Below the pieces are notes generated by a model that searched no databases, was not told the DNA's origin, and worked only from the letters and a program-made list of their open reading frames with translations. From Planctomycetaceae bacterium (lineage in GTDB: Bacteria > Planctomycetota > Planctomycetia > Pirellulales > Pirellulaceae), in NCBI GenBank assembly GCA_002702965.1, contig PADE01000005.1, forward strand, positions 1 to 15,785: a stretch of 15,785 nt of DNA. Reading direction: 5' to 3'. Both the position numbers and the translations under genes were made by a program. Position 1 is the stretch's first letter; every line of letters begins with the position of its first letter. Positions 1 to 7,922 of this stretch are shown piece by piece.

Positions 1-2768
1 ATGATCGACTGCCGGTTGACCTGCCGGCGGTGGGTCGCCAGGACGCCGTTGGCAAAAGCTTTGGGTGGTACCAGCCGCTGCCCATTGCGGATCGTAATCG
101 TCGCCTTCAAGCGGACGGTGGCCGCATCGGTCCGACTGTGCTCGGCGGGTTCACTGATGCGCACCGTCGGTTTCAACGCGTATGCCTCTTCGACCGCCCG
201 TTGGGCTTCCGTCGGAAGTTTCGCGTCGATTTGTAGCAATGCGTCATCGAGATTTCCAGTCTCGAGCAATCGTGACATCGCGTCGGGTCGCTCCAATGCC
301 TTTCGCATCTGGTCTGCCAGGAATACGTCGGGCGGCGCATTGAGACCGCGATTGACTTGCCATCCGAACAGCCGATGCCCTTCGAACGACGCGTCGTAAT
401 AACCCGCGGGCGTCCAGAAAGCCCATTCGCGATTCTCACTGACCACCAGCGACACCAAGGGCTGCCAGGCGGGGAACATCTGGAACAGCGGGCGGGGGGC
501 GCGGCCACGCATGAAATGAAAGATCGAGAGCGTGTCCCACGGCGACTGCCGCAGGCGTTGCAGAATGCGTTTGGCGGTTTTGCGCGTGACCACAGGTTTG
601 TTCTTGTTCACGGCCGCTTGAAGATCGTACCAGGTCAGTGCTTTCAGGGTGTCGCCTTGGCGGACCCCCCGAAAGTAAAGCGGACCGTCTTTACGCACCG
701 AGATGACCTCCAGCGCATCGTCGTTGCCAACGGCAAATTGCGCGCCCCATCGATCGATCAGTCTGTCCTCGTCTCGCAACTGTGCCAGCGGCCAAAAGCG
801 AATCGTCGTATCGAGTCCCCCGGAAACGAGATAACGTCGATCGTGAGTAACGGCCAAGCTGGTGACTTCGCTACCGTGGCCGCGAAAGACACGCAGAATT
901 GGACAGATCCCCTCCCGGGTCAACCCAAAGACGTACACATTGTTATTTTTCTGGGCGCCGATCGCGACGGCGCGCGGGTTGCCATCCGCATCCGGTATCC
1001 AGCACCAGGCGCTGGGGTTGCCATGGAGGTTCAGATCAAATGGGATCTGTCCCGCGGTGCGACCGTTCGCCGTGAGCAGGATTCGGGGCGGGGACTGCGC
1101 GTCGTCGCGCACCAACCTCCAGCGCCCACGGTGTTCTTGGGGTTGGGTCCAGTCCTTCTCGTCCACTTGCGGCGGGCTGTTGAGTTGCGGTGCGCTGGCA
1201 TCAAATATCCGCGCCAGTGGGATCTGTCCGCCCTCTTTCCGGTTGCCGATCGCGACCTGGTAACCGGGGCCTCGGCGCGCACAGGCGACGCGCAAGGGGG
1301 CGGAGATCGGGGCGCGCAACCGATGACGATCCCCGGGGTGGGCGGCTGGTTGGACAACGACCTCGGCGCCGGACGTGTATGCCAGGTGGTTGCCGTCGGG
1401 ACTGATGGCGCAGGCGTACACGTCGGATGAGACGGGCACATCTGGTTGGCGTTTTTCTAATGCGCCACTATCGGAGGTGTTCCAGTTCTGTACGACAGCC
1501 GATTTCTCGGCTGTCCGACTGGTGCCGACGAGCAGCGTCTGGCCATTTTCCGAGAACGCCAGCGAGAGTGGCAACCGGTCGGTTCGCTGTGTGACCTGCT
1601 GGCGGCGTTCTAGGTCCCACAGGAAGAACCGGAAAGCGTTGGGGCCTGCAAACCTAGCAAGATCCGCCGATGCCAGGCGGGAACCATCTCGTGAGCAAGC
1701 CAGCGCCGTAACCATGCCTCGGTGGAGTCCGTCGGCGCCCTCCAGAAGAGGCTGTGAATCTCCGGTCTCGACATCGAATTGGCGCAGCTGCCAGGCGACC
1801 GCGGTGGGACGATCGGGTTGGGAGAAAAAGACGGGCAACACGAGGTGTTCCGCGTCGAGCATGAGGACCTGCGCAGACTCGCGAAACGGATAAAGTCGAC
1901 CGGCCAATTCCGCGCCGTAGTGTTCCCGGTCGGCAGGTTGAATGACCCGTGCACGCCACTGTCCGGTTCTATCCGGTTGCCAGTACAGGGCCCGGCCCTC
2001 GCGATCGACCGATGCCAGACCGGGGTGCTCTGGATCGGGGGAGAAATGCAGCGAGACAACGACCTGTCGGTGCCCGATTTGTTGGTCGACCAGCGCGACT
2101 TGAAAGTCACCCGTGCGCGCATCGACCAACAAGATTTCCCCCAAGCCCCCTGTGGCGCCGTGTCCGGCAATGGCCAACAGATCGTCGCTGGTCGCCAGTG
2201 TGTAGATTCGCCCACGACTGCCGCGCTGGATCTGCCAGTGGATCGACCGCTGGTAGCTCCATGCGGCCGGTTTGGACTTCGCGTCGGTGGTTGGCCCCCA
2301 AACGAACACCCGCTTGTCATCGCCAGCAGAACAGAGTCTCCGCGAATCGCCGCTAAAGGCCAGTCCGCGGATCCGTCCGACGTGGCCTTTGAGGTGCAGT
2401 TGCAGCCAGGGAGTCCCATCCGGGCTGCGGTCCGGTCGCACGATTTGCGCGAGCAGATCCGTGGTGAGAGAATGGGCGTTAGGGCGGGTCGCCAGATCGT
2501 CCAGCGAGTAGGTCGTTACGGCTGACTTATGGCGGCCCGCAATGCTGGGCGGAATCCTGTTTTCGGCGGGTAATCCGATGTTCTCAGGCAGCCGCCGGCG
2601 ACCTCGATCCGGCAGGGCGGACTCGTCGGGAAGTGAGCGGGCCGTGCGCTGTTGACCGGGCAACGCTGATTCGCTGGGCAACTGAGCCGAAAGCGGGGCG
2701 ACCATTCCCATCCAGATCAGTGCGCCACCGACGAGTCGAGCATTGGAACGGAGGTGGCATCTGTCCAT
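1..2768 (-). CDS. Secreted WD40-repeat protein with pre-caspase signature (3' end outside window)
   Basis: Translating the minus strand from the ATG at 2768 gives 922 codons with no stop before the left edge. The ATG is the only start, because TAG and TGA lie in frame just upstream. Residues 1-28 look like a signal peptide (hydrophobic GGALIWMGMVAPLSA, cleavage before Q29). Residues 30-75 are a Pro/Ser-rich linker with LPSESALP, LPDESALP and LPENIGLP. WD40-like blades run from about 124 (GHVGRIRGLAFSGD) to about 665 (GHGSEVTSLAVTHDRRYLVS, then IRFW). Around 780-810 come WAFWTPAGYYDAS and LFGWQVNRG, then a helical stretch and a beta-like segment (TVRLKATITI). In proteins I know with this order, the last part leads into a caspase-like (peptidase C14) domain, which here would lie past the left edge. 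The WD40 and export calls are firm; the caspase domain is inferred. It is divergent from the vWA gene. Confidence 0.88.
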   Translation of the reverse strand, partial: MDRCHLRSNARLVGGALIWMGMVAPLSAQLPSESALPGQQRTARSLPDESALPDRGRRRLPENIGLPAENRIPPSIAGRHKSAVTTYSLDDLATRPNAHSLTTDLLAQIVRPDRSPDGTPWLQLHLKGHVGRIRGLAFSGDSRRLCSAGDDKRVFVWGPTTDAKSKPAAWSYQRSIHWQIQRGSRGRIYTLATSDDLLAIAGHGATGGLGEILLVDARTGDFQVALVDQQIGHRQVVVSLHFSPDPEHPGLASVDREGRALYWQPDRTGQWRARVIQPADREHYGAELAGRLYPFRESAQVLMLDAEHLVLPVFFSQPDRPTAVAWQLRQFDVETGDSQPLLEGADGLHRGMVTALACSRDGSRLASADLARFAGPNAFRFFLWDLERRQQVTQRTDRLPLSLAFSENGQTLLVGTSRTAEKSAVVQNWNTSDSGALEKRQPDVPVSSDVYACAISPDGNHLAYTSGAEVVVQPAAHPGDRHRLRAPISAPLRVACARRGPGYQVAIGNRKEGGQIPLARIFDASAPQLNSPPQVDEKDWTQPQEHRGRWRLVRDDAQSPPRILLTANGRTAGQIPFDLNLHGNPSAWCWIPDADGNPRAVAIGAQKNNNVYVFGLTREGICPILRVFRGHGSEVTSLAVTHDRRYLVSGGLDTTIRFWPLAQLRDEDRLIDRWGAQFAVGNDDALEVISVRKDGPLYFRGVRQGDTLKALTWYDLQAAVNKNKPVVTRKTAKRILQRLRQSPWDTLSIFHFMRGRAPRPLFQMFPAWQPLVSLVVSENREWAFWTPAGYYDASFEGHRLFGWQVNRGLNAPPDVFLADQMRKALERPDAMSRLLETGNLDDALLQIDAKLPTEAQRAVEEAYALKPTVRISEPAEHSRTDAATVRLKATITIRNGQRLVPPKAFANGVLATHRRQVNRQSI

Positions 2769-2832
2769 CGCGGCCTCTGGCAGGGATGCGGTCGTACGGC
2801 GGGCCTCGAACTACCGTCAGCGGCACACGCGT

Positions 2833-2861
2833 TTGATACACGTCTTCTGCGAAAGACGCAA
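2833..2861 (-). promoter_or_regulatory. Weak promoter candidate for the WD40 gene
   Basis: On the minus strand TTGCGT (2861-2856) and TATCAA (2838-2833) are 17 bp apart, about 65 nt before the ATG at 2768. They match the sigma70 consensus at only 3 and 4 of 6 positions, so this may be chance. Confidence 0.25.
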
Positions 2862-2931
2862 CCAGAGAGTTCCCGCGATACTCACAAGGCACCACATCGG
2901 AATGGCTGAGTTACCCGGTTCGCGAGTCCAG

Positions 2932-2961
2932 TTGTTCATGCCTATCGAAAAGGCGTATGAT
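2932..2961 (+). promoter_or_regulatory. Sigma70-like promoter candidate for the vWA gene
   Basis: TTGTTC (2932-2937) and TATGAT (2956-2961) are 18 bp apart. The -10 box matches the consensus at 5 of 6 positions. A start of transcription near 2968 would give a leader of about 43 nt before the ATG at 3011. The earlier in-frame ATG at 2957 lies inside this -10 box, which argues against it as the translation start. Confidence 0.45.
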
Positions 2962-3010
2962 TTCTACGAGAGTTGGAATTCTCGTTGTCGACCGATCAGG
3001 GATAGTCGTC

Positions 3011-5158
3011 ATGTACTCCCCGCAGATCCGTTGGTGTTGGCTCGGGTTACCGCTGGTCCTTTTCGCCTTTGCGGGATCCACCTCGGCGCAGGATCTCAGC
3101 CCGTCAACGACAGAAGCGGTTCTGGAGACGATTTTTAGTCCCCGCCGCGCGCCGCGCGCCCGCACGATGGGCTTGGTACAGCGGAGTTTTCTGGACCTGT
3201 TGGAAGTCGCTCGCCCCGAGTTGGAAATCGCCCTCGTGATTGACGGGACGGAGAGTATGGGGACCGCGATTGTGGGGATCCGCCGTGCGCTGCGACAGAT
3301 GATCGACGACCTGCAACGCTACAAGGCCGATGTTTCATTTCAAATTGTGGTGTTTCGAGACGAGGGAGCGCGGTCCGGAGTTTCCTCTTTTCCACTGCAC
3401 ACGCCACAGATCCAGAATGATGCCGGCGCGCAGCTGCGCGCTTTCACCGACGATCGCGAGGTCCTGCGCACCGGCATCGACCAGATTCAGATCGAATCGG
3501 GTGCCCCTTATTTTCCGGAACTTGTCGATCTCGGCATCCATCAGGCGCTGACCGAATTGAATTGGTCACGATCGCCCAACGCATCCCGCTGGGTCATCGT
3601 GTTTGGTGATGCACCACCGTTCGACGAGGGGTTTAGCGAAGAGGCATCGAAAGCGCGGCGGCGAGTCTCTACTCAACAGTTGATCAGCACGGCCAAACGC
3701 CTGGACATCAAGATCAACAGCGTGTTGTGCAACAGTCGCCAGAAGGACCTGGTCAGCTACCGGGAGATTCTGCCAAAGACACAGCGGTTCATGAATCGAT
3801 TGGCCACCGATACGGGTGGGCTGATGCTCGATTTGTCCTATGCCGACATTCGGAGTGCAGTAGAGGAAGCGGCCCGCATTCAGCAGGTGCGATATCGGAA
3901 AGTTGGGAAATTGACTCGTGAATCGATCGACGCGGCCCGTGCGCAAGCGAGTGAGCAACAAGCGTTCGTGGCGGAACAGCGACGGATTCGGGTGGCCGTA
4001 TTGCCTCACATGCCGCTTCAGGAACTTCAGGCGGCGGGTGCGTTCGATCCAACTCGGCCCGAGGTTCAGGTTGCCGCCGAATTGCGGCATCGTTTTCGGG
4101 CCATTCCCGGCGCCGAACTCCAGAGTCCTCTGGCGGTGGAACGCCAAGTCATCCGGTTTAGATCCCAGGGTATTCGCGGCGCCGACCTGTTGCCGTCTCT
4201 GGCAACGGCGTTGAGAGTCGACTACGTGATTTGGGGGACCGTGTCGAAATCAGCAGAACGTTTGCAGATCCAGTCGGCCATCTATCATCAGGCGATGGGC
4301 AGGGACCTGGCGCGGCACATCGTACGGTCGAGTGACCAGTTGCCCGTTGTCGATTTGACATCGCGGTTGATGAATCGGCTGATCGAGAAGGTTCGTGAGT
4401 CCGGAGTCGACCTGCGTCTGATCGAGGCTCTGGAGTTTGTGCGCGATGGGTCGACTGCCGAGCGGCGCATGCTGCAGCCGGTGACCACCGCCGCCTCCGC
4501 GCGCTCCCATCTGCTGATGGGATTCGAATTTCTGGAAAAAGCGGTGGCTTATCCGGTGGGAAGCGAGGACGGTACCAGACTGTTGCAACGCGCTCGCGAG
4601 GAACTCCAGACGGCCCAACAGGAAGACCAGCAAAACCCGCTGGTGGCGCTGCTGCTCGCAAATGTCGCGTTCAATGAAGGACAGGCGCTGATTCGCGAAG
4701 GGATGCAGGATGCGGCGCAGGTTCACTGGGAACGCAGTTCACGCTGGCTGAAGTCCGCGTTTGCCCGCCGTGATCAAGCTCGCTTCAGTTACCTGCGCCT
4801 AGAGATCGAGGCAGACTATGCGTTGCTAATCAAAAAGGACTTTGTGAACGCCACCAAGATCTACCAAAGACTGGCCCGCGCGGCGCCGGAGAACCCTCTG
4901 CACATCACCCGCCGCGCGCATTGGATGCTGGCGGGAATCTACAGCGGAGATTGGGGTGTTGCCGATGCCCCAGACGGTCTCACGTTGCTCGATGGCGATC
5001 AGGCGCGGTACCACCTTACGCAGATTCTGGCGCACTTTGAAGACAGCAGCGAAGCCGACTTCATTCGCCGTAATCTCCGCTGGGACGACCGGAAAGGGGA
5101 AAACCGTTTCGAGCACTTTCCTCGGATCCACGACGCCGTGGCTGAACGGATTCGCTGA
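3011..5158 (+). CDS. Secreted vWA / FlgO-TolB-like / TPR protein
   Basis: This 715-residue protein begins with a signal peptide (MYSPQIRWCWLGLPLVLFAF, cleavage near TSA|QD at 26/27). I chose the ATG at 3011 over 2957 because it begins the signal peptide directly and follows an AGGGA-like ribosome site. A von Willebrand A domain spans about 70-275. Its metal site reads IDGTESM, with D78, T80 and S82, and VIVFGDAPPF forms a later strand and loop. Around 325-475, RIRVAVLPHMPLQEL and LRVDYVIWGTVSK resemble the FlgO/TolB amino-terminal-like fold, known in envelope proteins. Residues about 490-700 are helical and TPR-like (YQRLARAAPENPLH). The likely role is a periplasmic or outer-membrane-facing scaffold that binds a ligand through Mg2+. 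It converges with the kinase gene. The vWA call is strong, FlgO-like moderate, TPR moderate. Confidence 0.85.
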   Translation: MYSPQIRWCWLGLPLVLFAFAGSTSAQDLSPSTTEAVLETIFSPRRAPRARTMGLVQRSFLDLLEVARPELEIALVIDGTESMGTAIVGIRRALRQMIDDLQRYKADVSFQIVVFRDEGARSGVSSFPLHTPQIQNDAGAQLRAFTDDREVLRTGIDQIQIESGAPYFPELVDLGIHQALTELNWSRSPNASRWVIVFGDAPPFDEGFSEEASKARRRVSTQQLISTAKRLDIKINSVLCNSRQKDLVSYREILPKTQRFMNRLATDTGGLMLDLSYADIRSAVEEAARIQQVRYRKVGKLTRESIDAARAQASEQQAFVAEQRRIRVAVLPHMPLQELQAAGAFDPTRPEVQVAAELRHRFRAIPGAELQSPLAVERQVIRFRSQGIRGADLLPSLATALRVDYVIWGTVSKSAERLQIQSAIYHQAMGRDLARHIVRSSDQLPVVDLTSRLMNRLIEKVRESGVDLRLIEALEFVRDGSTAERRMLQPVTTAASARSHLLMGFEFLEKAVAYPVGSEDGTRLLQRAREELQTAQQEDQQNPLVALLLANVAFNEGQALIREGMQDAAQVHWERSSRWLKSAFARRDQARFSYLRLEIEADYALLIKKDFVNATKIYQRLARAAPENPLHITRRAHWMLAGIYSGDWGVADAPDGLTLLDGDQARYHLTQILAHFEDSSEADFIRRNLRWDDRKGENRFEHFPRIHDAVAERIR

Positions 5159-5191
5159 CAGCCGCTGTTCCAAACGTGACCGGTTCTGTCG

Positions 5192-7624
5192 CTACTTTGC
5201 GGCCGGTTGCGCAACCGGGATTTGCAGCGCGTCGCAGGCGAGTTTGACGACCAGGCAGCGTCGCAGATCCCATGTGAGTAGCGCCCCGTTGTGGCACCCC
5301 GCGACCAACCACCGCGGCGTGATCGCGACTTGAGCGATTCGCCCGCTGGCACCATCCAGTACAAGCGGGCGGCTGGCCGGATCGCTGTAATGCCACAGCC
5401 GAACGGTGCCATCGTCGCTGCCACTCGCTATCCAGCCGGCCACCGGACCAAACACGATCGAACGAACTTCGCCCGTATGTTGGCCGTTGAGTGCACGGCT
5501 GTCGGGCTGTGCGAGATCCCAAACATGAACGCTCCCATCGGAACTGCCACTGGCCAGCAGCGATGCCCGGTCTGAGTCGTTTTCTAGCGACGACGGGGGA
5601 CCAAAGGCGAGGCACGAAACGGCGTCCAGGTGTCCACTTTTCGGGGCGGGAGACGGTCCGTTCGTTAGACGGACCAACGCGATCGGATACTCACCTTGTT
5701 GGTTGGCGGCCTTCCCAAAGGCGACAAATTGGCCGTCGCCAGAAACCGCCAGCGCGGATGAATCAGTGCGTCGAGACGTCAGCTGAGCGTCCTGGGATGT
5801 TGGATCGGGTTGCTGTAGATTCCAACGACTTGTGTGACCGTCGGTGCTGGCGCTGATCGCCCAGTGATTGTCCGGGGTCACCACAACCTCGTGGACTTGG
5901 TCGGCGTGTTGGCCCAGCAGCACGGGTTCGCTTTGTGGATCCTGCCAACTCAGATCCCAGCGGTGCAGGTGCCCGTCGAGATTCCCGGCGACCAGCCACC
6001 GCTGATCGAAACTGATAGACAGCGCCCAACCTCGCAATTTTGTCGGCCGGACGGTGGTCACGACGGATCCTGCGTTGTCGAGTTTGGTAATGCAGATTCG
6101 TTCGTCGAGGTCCGCCGAAACGACGTACTGTCCGCGCGCTGTTACGTTGCATATATCGCCCGACGACTGGGAGGCATTCTGGTGTTCGTGAATCACGCCG
6201 TGGGTGAATGGGCTGTGACCGAGCTGCCACAGCACGATCTGATTGCCGTGTAAGCGGGTGACGAGCCAATCACGCCCGTGCGAAGTCGCCAGGCACCTCA
6301 TGGTGAATCGGTCCTGCTCGGGTTGGTTGACAACCGCCTCTAACGGAGGAACGACCGCATAGGTACCCCGGTCGATGCGCAGTGCTTGCTGGTACCGTGT
6401 CACCGCGGTGTCCCACTGCGCCAGATCGTCCTCGGCGCGGGCCGCGATCTGGAACGCCTCCCGGGCGTGGTTTTGCGCGAGCGCCAGACTCTCTCGGCTG
6501 ATACCACGCGCTGCGAGCGGGGCGGAGTTGGTTGGTGGGTTGGGCGTCTTGAGAAAGCGGCTCCCGATAACGGCCCCGGTGATCGCCACGGTAAGGACTA
6601 ACACACCGACCAGTCGTTGCCCGTGGCGGCTCCGCTCGGTGTGCGGTGTGCTTGCAGACTCGTCGTCGGCAAACGCCGCGGCTAGGGCGCGAACCATGTC
6701 TTGGCACGAACCGAAACGCGCCTTGGGGTCTACCGCGGTTGCCTTGGAAATGACCGTGCGCTCAGAAGATTCCAGCGCAGACAAGTCGAGCGTACCATTG
6801 CGGTGCGCGTCGAGTACGTCGACCACACTCGCTGATGCGAATGGAAGCCGGCCGGTGCGCAACTCGAAATACGTAATCGCCAGAGAGTATTGGTCGGTGT
6901 TCGGGGAAGGTCTCTGGTTGATACACTCGGGGGCCATATAGGCGGGCGAACCGGCCATCTCGGTTCCCGTAAGCGTGGCCCAGGAGTCGCTAAAGAACCG
7001 CGCCAATCCAAAGTCTCCGATCATCACCGAATCGCCGGTGAGCATGATGTTAGCCGGTTTGATGTCACAATGCTGGATGCTCACGCGATCGTCTTCTAGG
7101 CGATGTTGTGGAGCATTCAAGAAGTCGATTCCCTTAGCGGACTCCGCCATCGTGCTCAGCAACTCGTCTGGTGGAATTCCGTCGAGACCCTGCTGTTGGC
7201 ATTCTTTGAGTCGGTCGCACAGGTTCTTGTCGCAGAGTAGCGTTGCTACGACTAAGCGGCGCGGTATCTGCTCCGCCGATAGGGTGGCTGTCTCGGTTGG
7301 CAGCTGTGTGTCTCGCTGGACTTCCTCATCGCGACGTGGGCGGTTATCAGCCGCCACAGAGAGCAGGTTGTCACCGAGGACATCACCAGCGGAGTTCAGC
7401 AGCCACAGTGCGATCACCGAGGCCAGGTGTGGATGCCGAATCGTTTTGATCTGTTGTACGGCGCGAAGTTCTTTGACTCCTTGGCGCTCGCGTAGATCGA
7501 GGAACTTGAGCGCCACCGCGGCTCCTCCCGGAGAGCTCGCCCGCCACACCTCACCAAACTGCCCACGCCCCAGAAATCCTTCGAGTCGGTAGCCGGGGAC
7601 TGGTTCGTCGCCCTCATTGAGCAT
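5192..7624 (-). CDS. Transmembrane Ser/Thr kinase with C-terminal WD40 propeller
   Basis: This is an 810-residue Hanks-type Ser/Thr kinase. Residues 12-320 hold the catalytic domain: glycine loop LGRGQFGEVW (G19, G21, G24), VALK lysine K40, catalytic loop HCDIKPAN (D187, K189, N192), DFG at 204-206 and APE at 231-233. HCD replaces the usual HRD, so it is a non-RD kinase. About 48 polar residues (78-125) are inserted between the hinge strands. A membrane segment lies at about 337-358, so the kinase should be cytoplasmic and the rest extracytoplasmic. Residues 380-420 look like one TPR. WD40 blades fill 440-800 (IASGSDDGTVRLW). I chose the ATG at 7624 because AGGGGA lies 9 nt upstream and the kinase domain follows at once. 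An upstream in-frame ATG at 7786 would add 54 unremarkable residues. The substrate is unknown. Confidence 0.93.
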   Translation of the reverse strand: MLNEGDEPVPGYRLEGFLGRGQFGEVWRASSPGGAAVALKFLDLRERQGVKELRAVQQIKTIRHPHLASVIALWLLNSAGDVLGDNLLSVAADNRPRRDEEVQRDTQLPTETATLSAEQIPRRLVVATLLCDKNLCDRLKECQQQGLDGIPPDELLSTMAESAKGIDFLNAPQHRLEDDRVSIQHCDIKPANIMLTGDSVMIGDFGLARFFSDSWATLTGTEMAGSPAYMAPECINQRPSPNTDQYSLAITYFELRTGRLPFASASVVDVLDAHRNGTLDLSALESSERTVISKATAVDPKARFGSCQDMVRALAAAFADDESASTPHTERSRHGQRLVGVLVLTVAITGAVIGSRFLKTPNPPTNSAPLAARGISRESLALAQNHAREAFQIAARAEDDLAQWDTAVTRYQQALRIDRGTYAVVPPLEAVVNQPEQDRFTMRCLATSHGRDWLVTRLHGNQIVLWQLGHSPFTHGVIHEHQNASQSSGDICNVTARGQYVVSADLDERICITKLDNAGSVVTTVRPTKLRGWALSISFDQRWLVAGNLDGHLHRWDLSWQDPQSEPVLLGQHADQVHEVVVTPDNHWAISASTDGHTSRWNLQQPDPTSQDAQLTSRRTDSSALAVSGDGQFVAFGKAANQQGEYPIALVRLTNGPSPAPKSGHLDAVSCLAFGPPSSLENDSDRASLLASGSSDGSVHVWDLAQPDSRALNGQHTGEVRSIVFGPVAGWIASGSDDGTVRLWHYSDPASRPLVLDGASGRIAQVAITPRWLVAGCHNGALLTWDLRRCLVVKLACDALQIPVAQPAAK
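5203..5218. terminator. Perfect 16-bp palindrome near the convergent gene ends
   Basis: The sequence ccggttgcgcaaccgg is its own reverse complement and can fold with a 6-bp stem and a GCGC loop. It sits 45 nt after the vWA stop codon, inside the last codons of the opposing kinase gene. A short T-run (gattt) follows on the plus strand, but not a real U-tract. It could help end the vWA transcript, or it could be chance. Confidence 0.25.
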
Positions 7625-7633
7625 GTTATCTGG

Positions 7634-7639
7634 TCCCCT
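7634..7639 (-). promoter_or_regulatory. Ribosome binding site that sets the kinase start
   Basis: AGGGGA on the minus strand lies 9 nt before the ATG at 7624. It is a better site than anything before the alternative ATG at 7786, where only GGGTG is seen, so it decides the start. Confidence 0.6.
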
Positions 7640-7789
7640 GCCAAACGGGTGTACGGGTGGCTGGAATGGTCGCAGGAAATCCGCGAGTCGATGGTTGTCC
7701 CACGGTGTATCCGCACAGTCTATCCCGACCCGGTTTAGGGTTTCTAGTCGAAAACGGCTGCAGTCCGCGATCGAGTGGAGCGCCATCCG

Positions 7790-7852
7790 TCACACCCAGC
7801 GCGTCGCGCTTCGAAGTTCGGGACGGATGGCGACGAACGGTCGCGGCTTCAT
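7790..7852 (-). CDS. Possible 20-residue leader or small ORF
   Basis: An ATG at 7852 opens a 20-codon ORF (MKPRPFVAIRPELRSATRWV) that ends in TGA at 7790. GGGAGG lies only 3 nt before the ATG, closer than usual. The stop is 3 nt before the alternative in-frame kinase ATG at 7786, an arrangement that suits translational coupling. The peptide is basic and matches nothing I know. It may well be chance in a GC-rich gap. Confidence 0.2.
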   Translation of the reverse strand: MKPRPFVAIRPELRSATRWV

Positions 7853-7886
7853 GTACCTCCCACCAACATTGAATCGATAAGCAGCG

Positions 7887-7915
7887 CTGGATTCGCCGAT
7901 CGGTCGGCATTCCAG
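7887..7915 (-). terminator. Two-tier stem-loop just after a stop codon
   Basis: On the minus strand, 7 nt after the TAG at 7923, CTGGA and TCCAG form an outer stem around an inner GCCGA/TCGGC stem with a CCGA loop. No T-run follows, so it is not a classical intrinsic terminator. It may be an attenuator or may protect a 3' end between the operon and the kinase gene. Confidence 0.3.
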
Positions 7916-7922
7916 ACGCTCG

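Larger units (their letters stand above)
2769..3010. other. Divergent intergenic region
   Basis: This 242-bp region separates the start codons of the WD40 gene (minus) and the vWA gene (plus), so it should hold promoters for both. I see a good plus-strand sigma70-like candidate and a weak minus-strand one, listed separately. I see no convincing small gene or operator. Confidence 0.7.
7625..7922. other. Gap between kinase and upstream operon
   Basis: The 298 bp between the two minus-strand genes holds, in transcription order, a stem-loop, a 20-codon ORF and the kinase ribosome site. I see no clear promoter. If the kinase really starts at 7786 the gap shrinks to 136 bp. Confidence 0.6.

Noticed and set aside
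357..2525. Long plus-strand reading frames (for example 357-1430 and 1779-2525) and a minus-strand frame at 1610-2419
   Set aside because: They lie over the WD40 gene. Only the minus-strand frame from 2768 gives a signal peptide, WD40 blades and a single uninterrupted gene; the others are Arg/Gly/Pro-rich and have no recognisable motif.
2957..3010. Earlier start for the vWA gene at 2957
   Set aside because: It would put 18 residues ahead of the signal peptide and lies inside the best -10 box.
7625..7786. Kinase start at the ATG at 7786
   Set aside because: It has a poor ribosome site and adds 54 residues with no visible domain, whereas 7624 has AGGGGA at good spacing. It is kept as an alternative.
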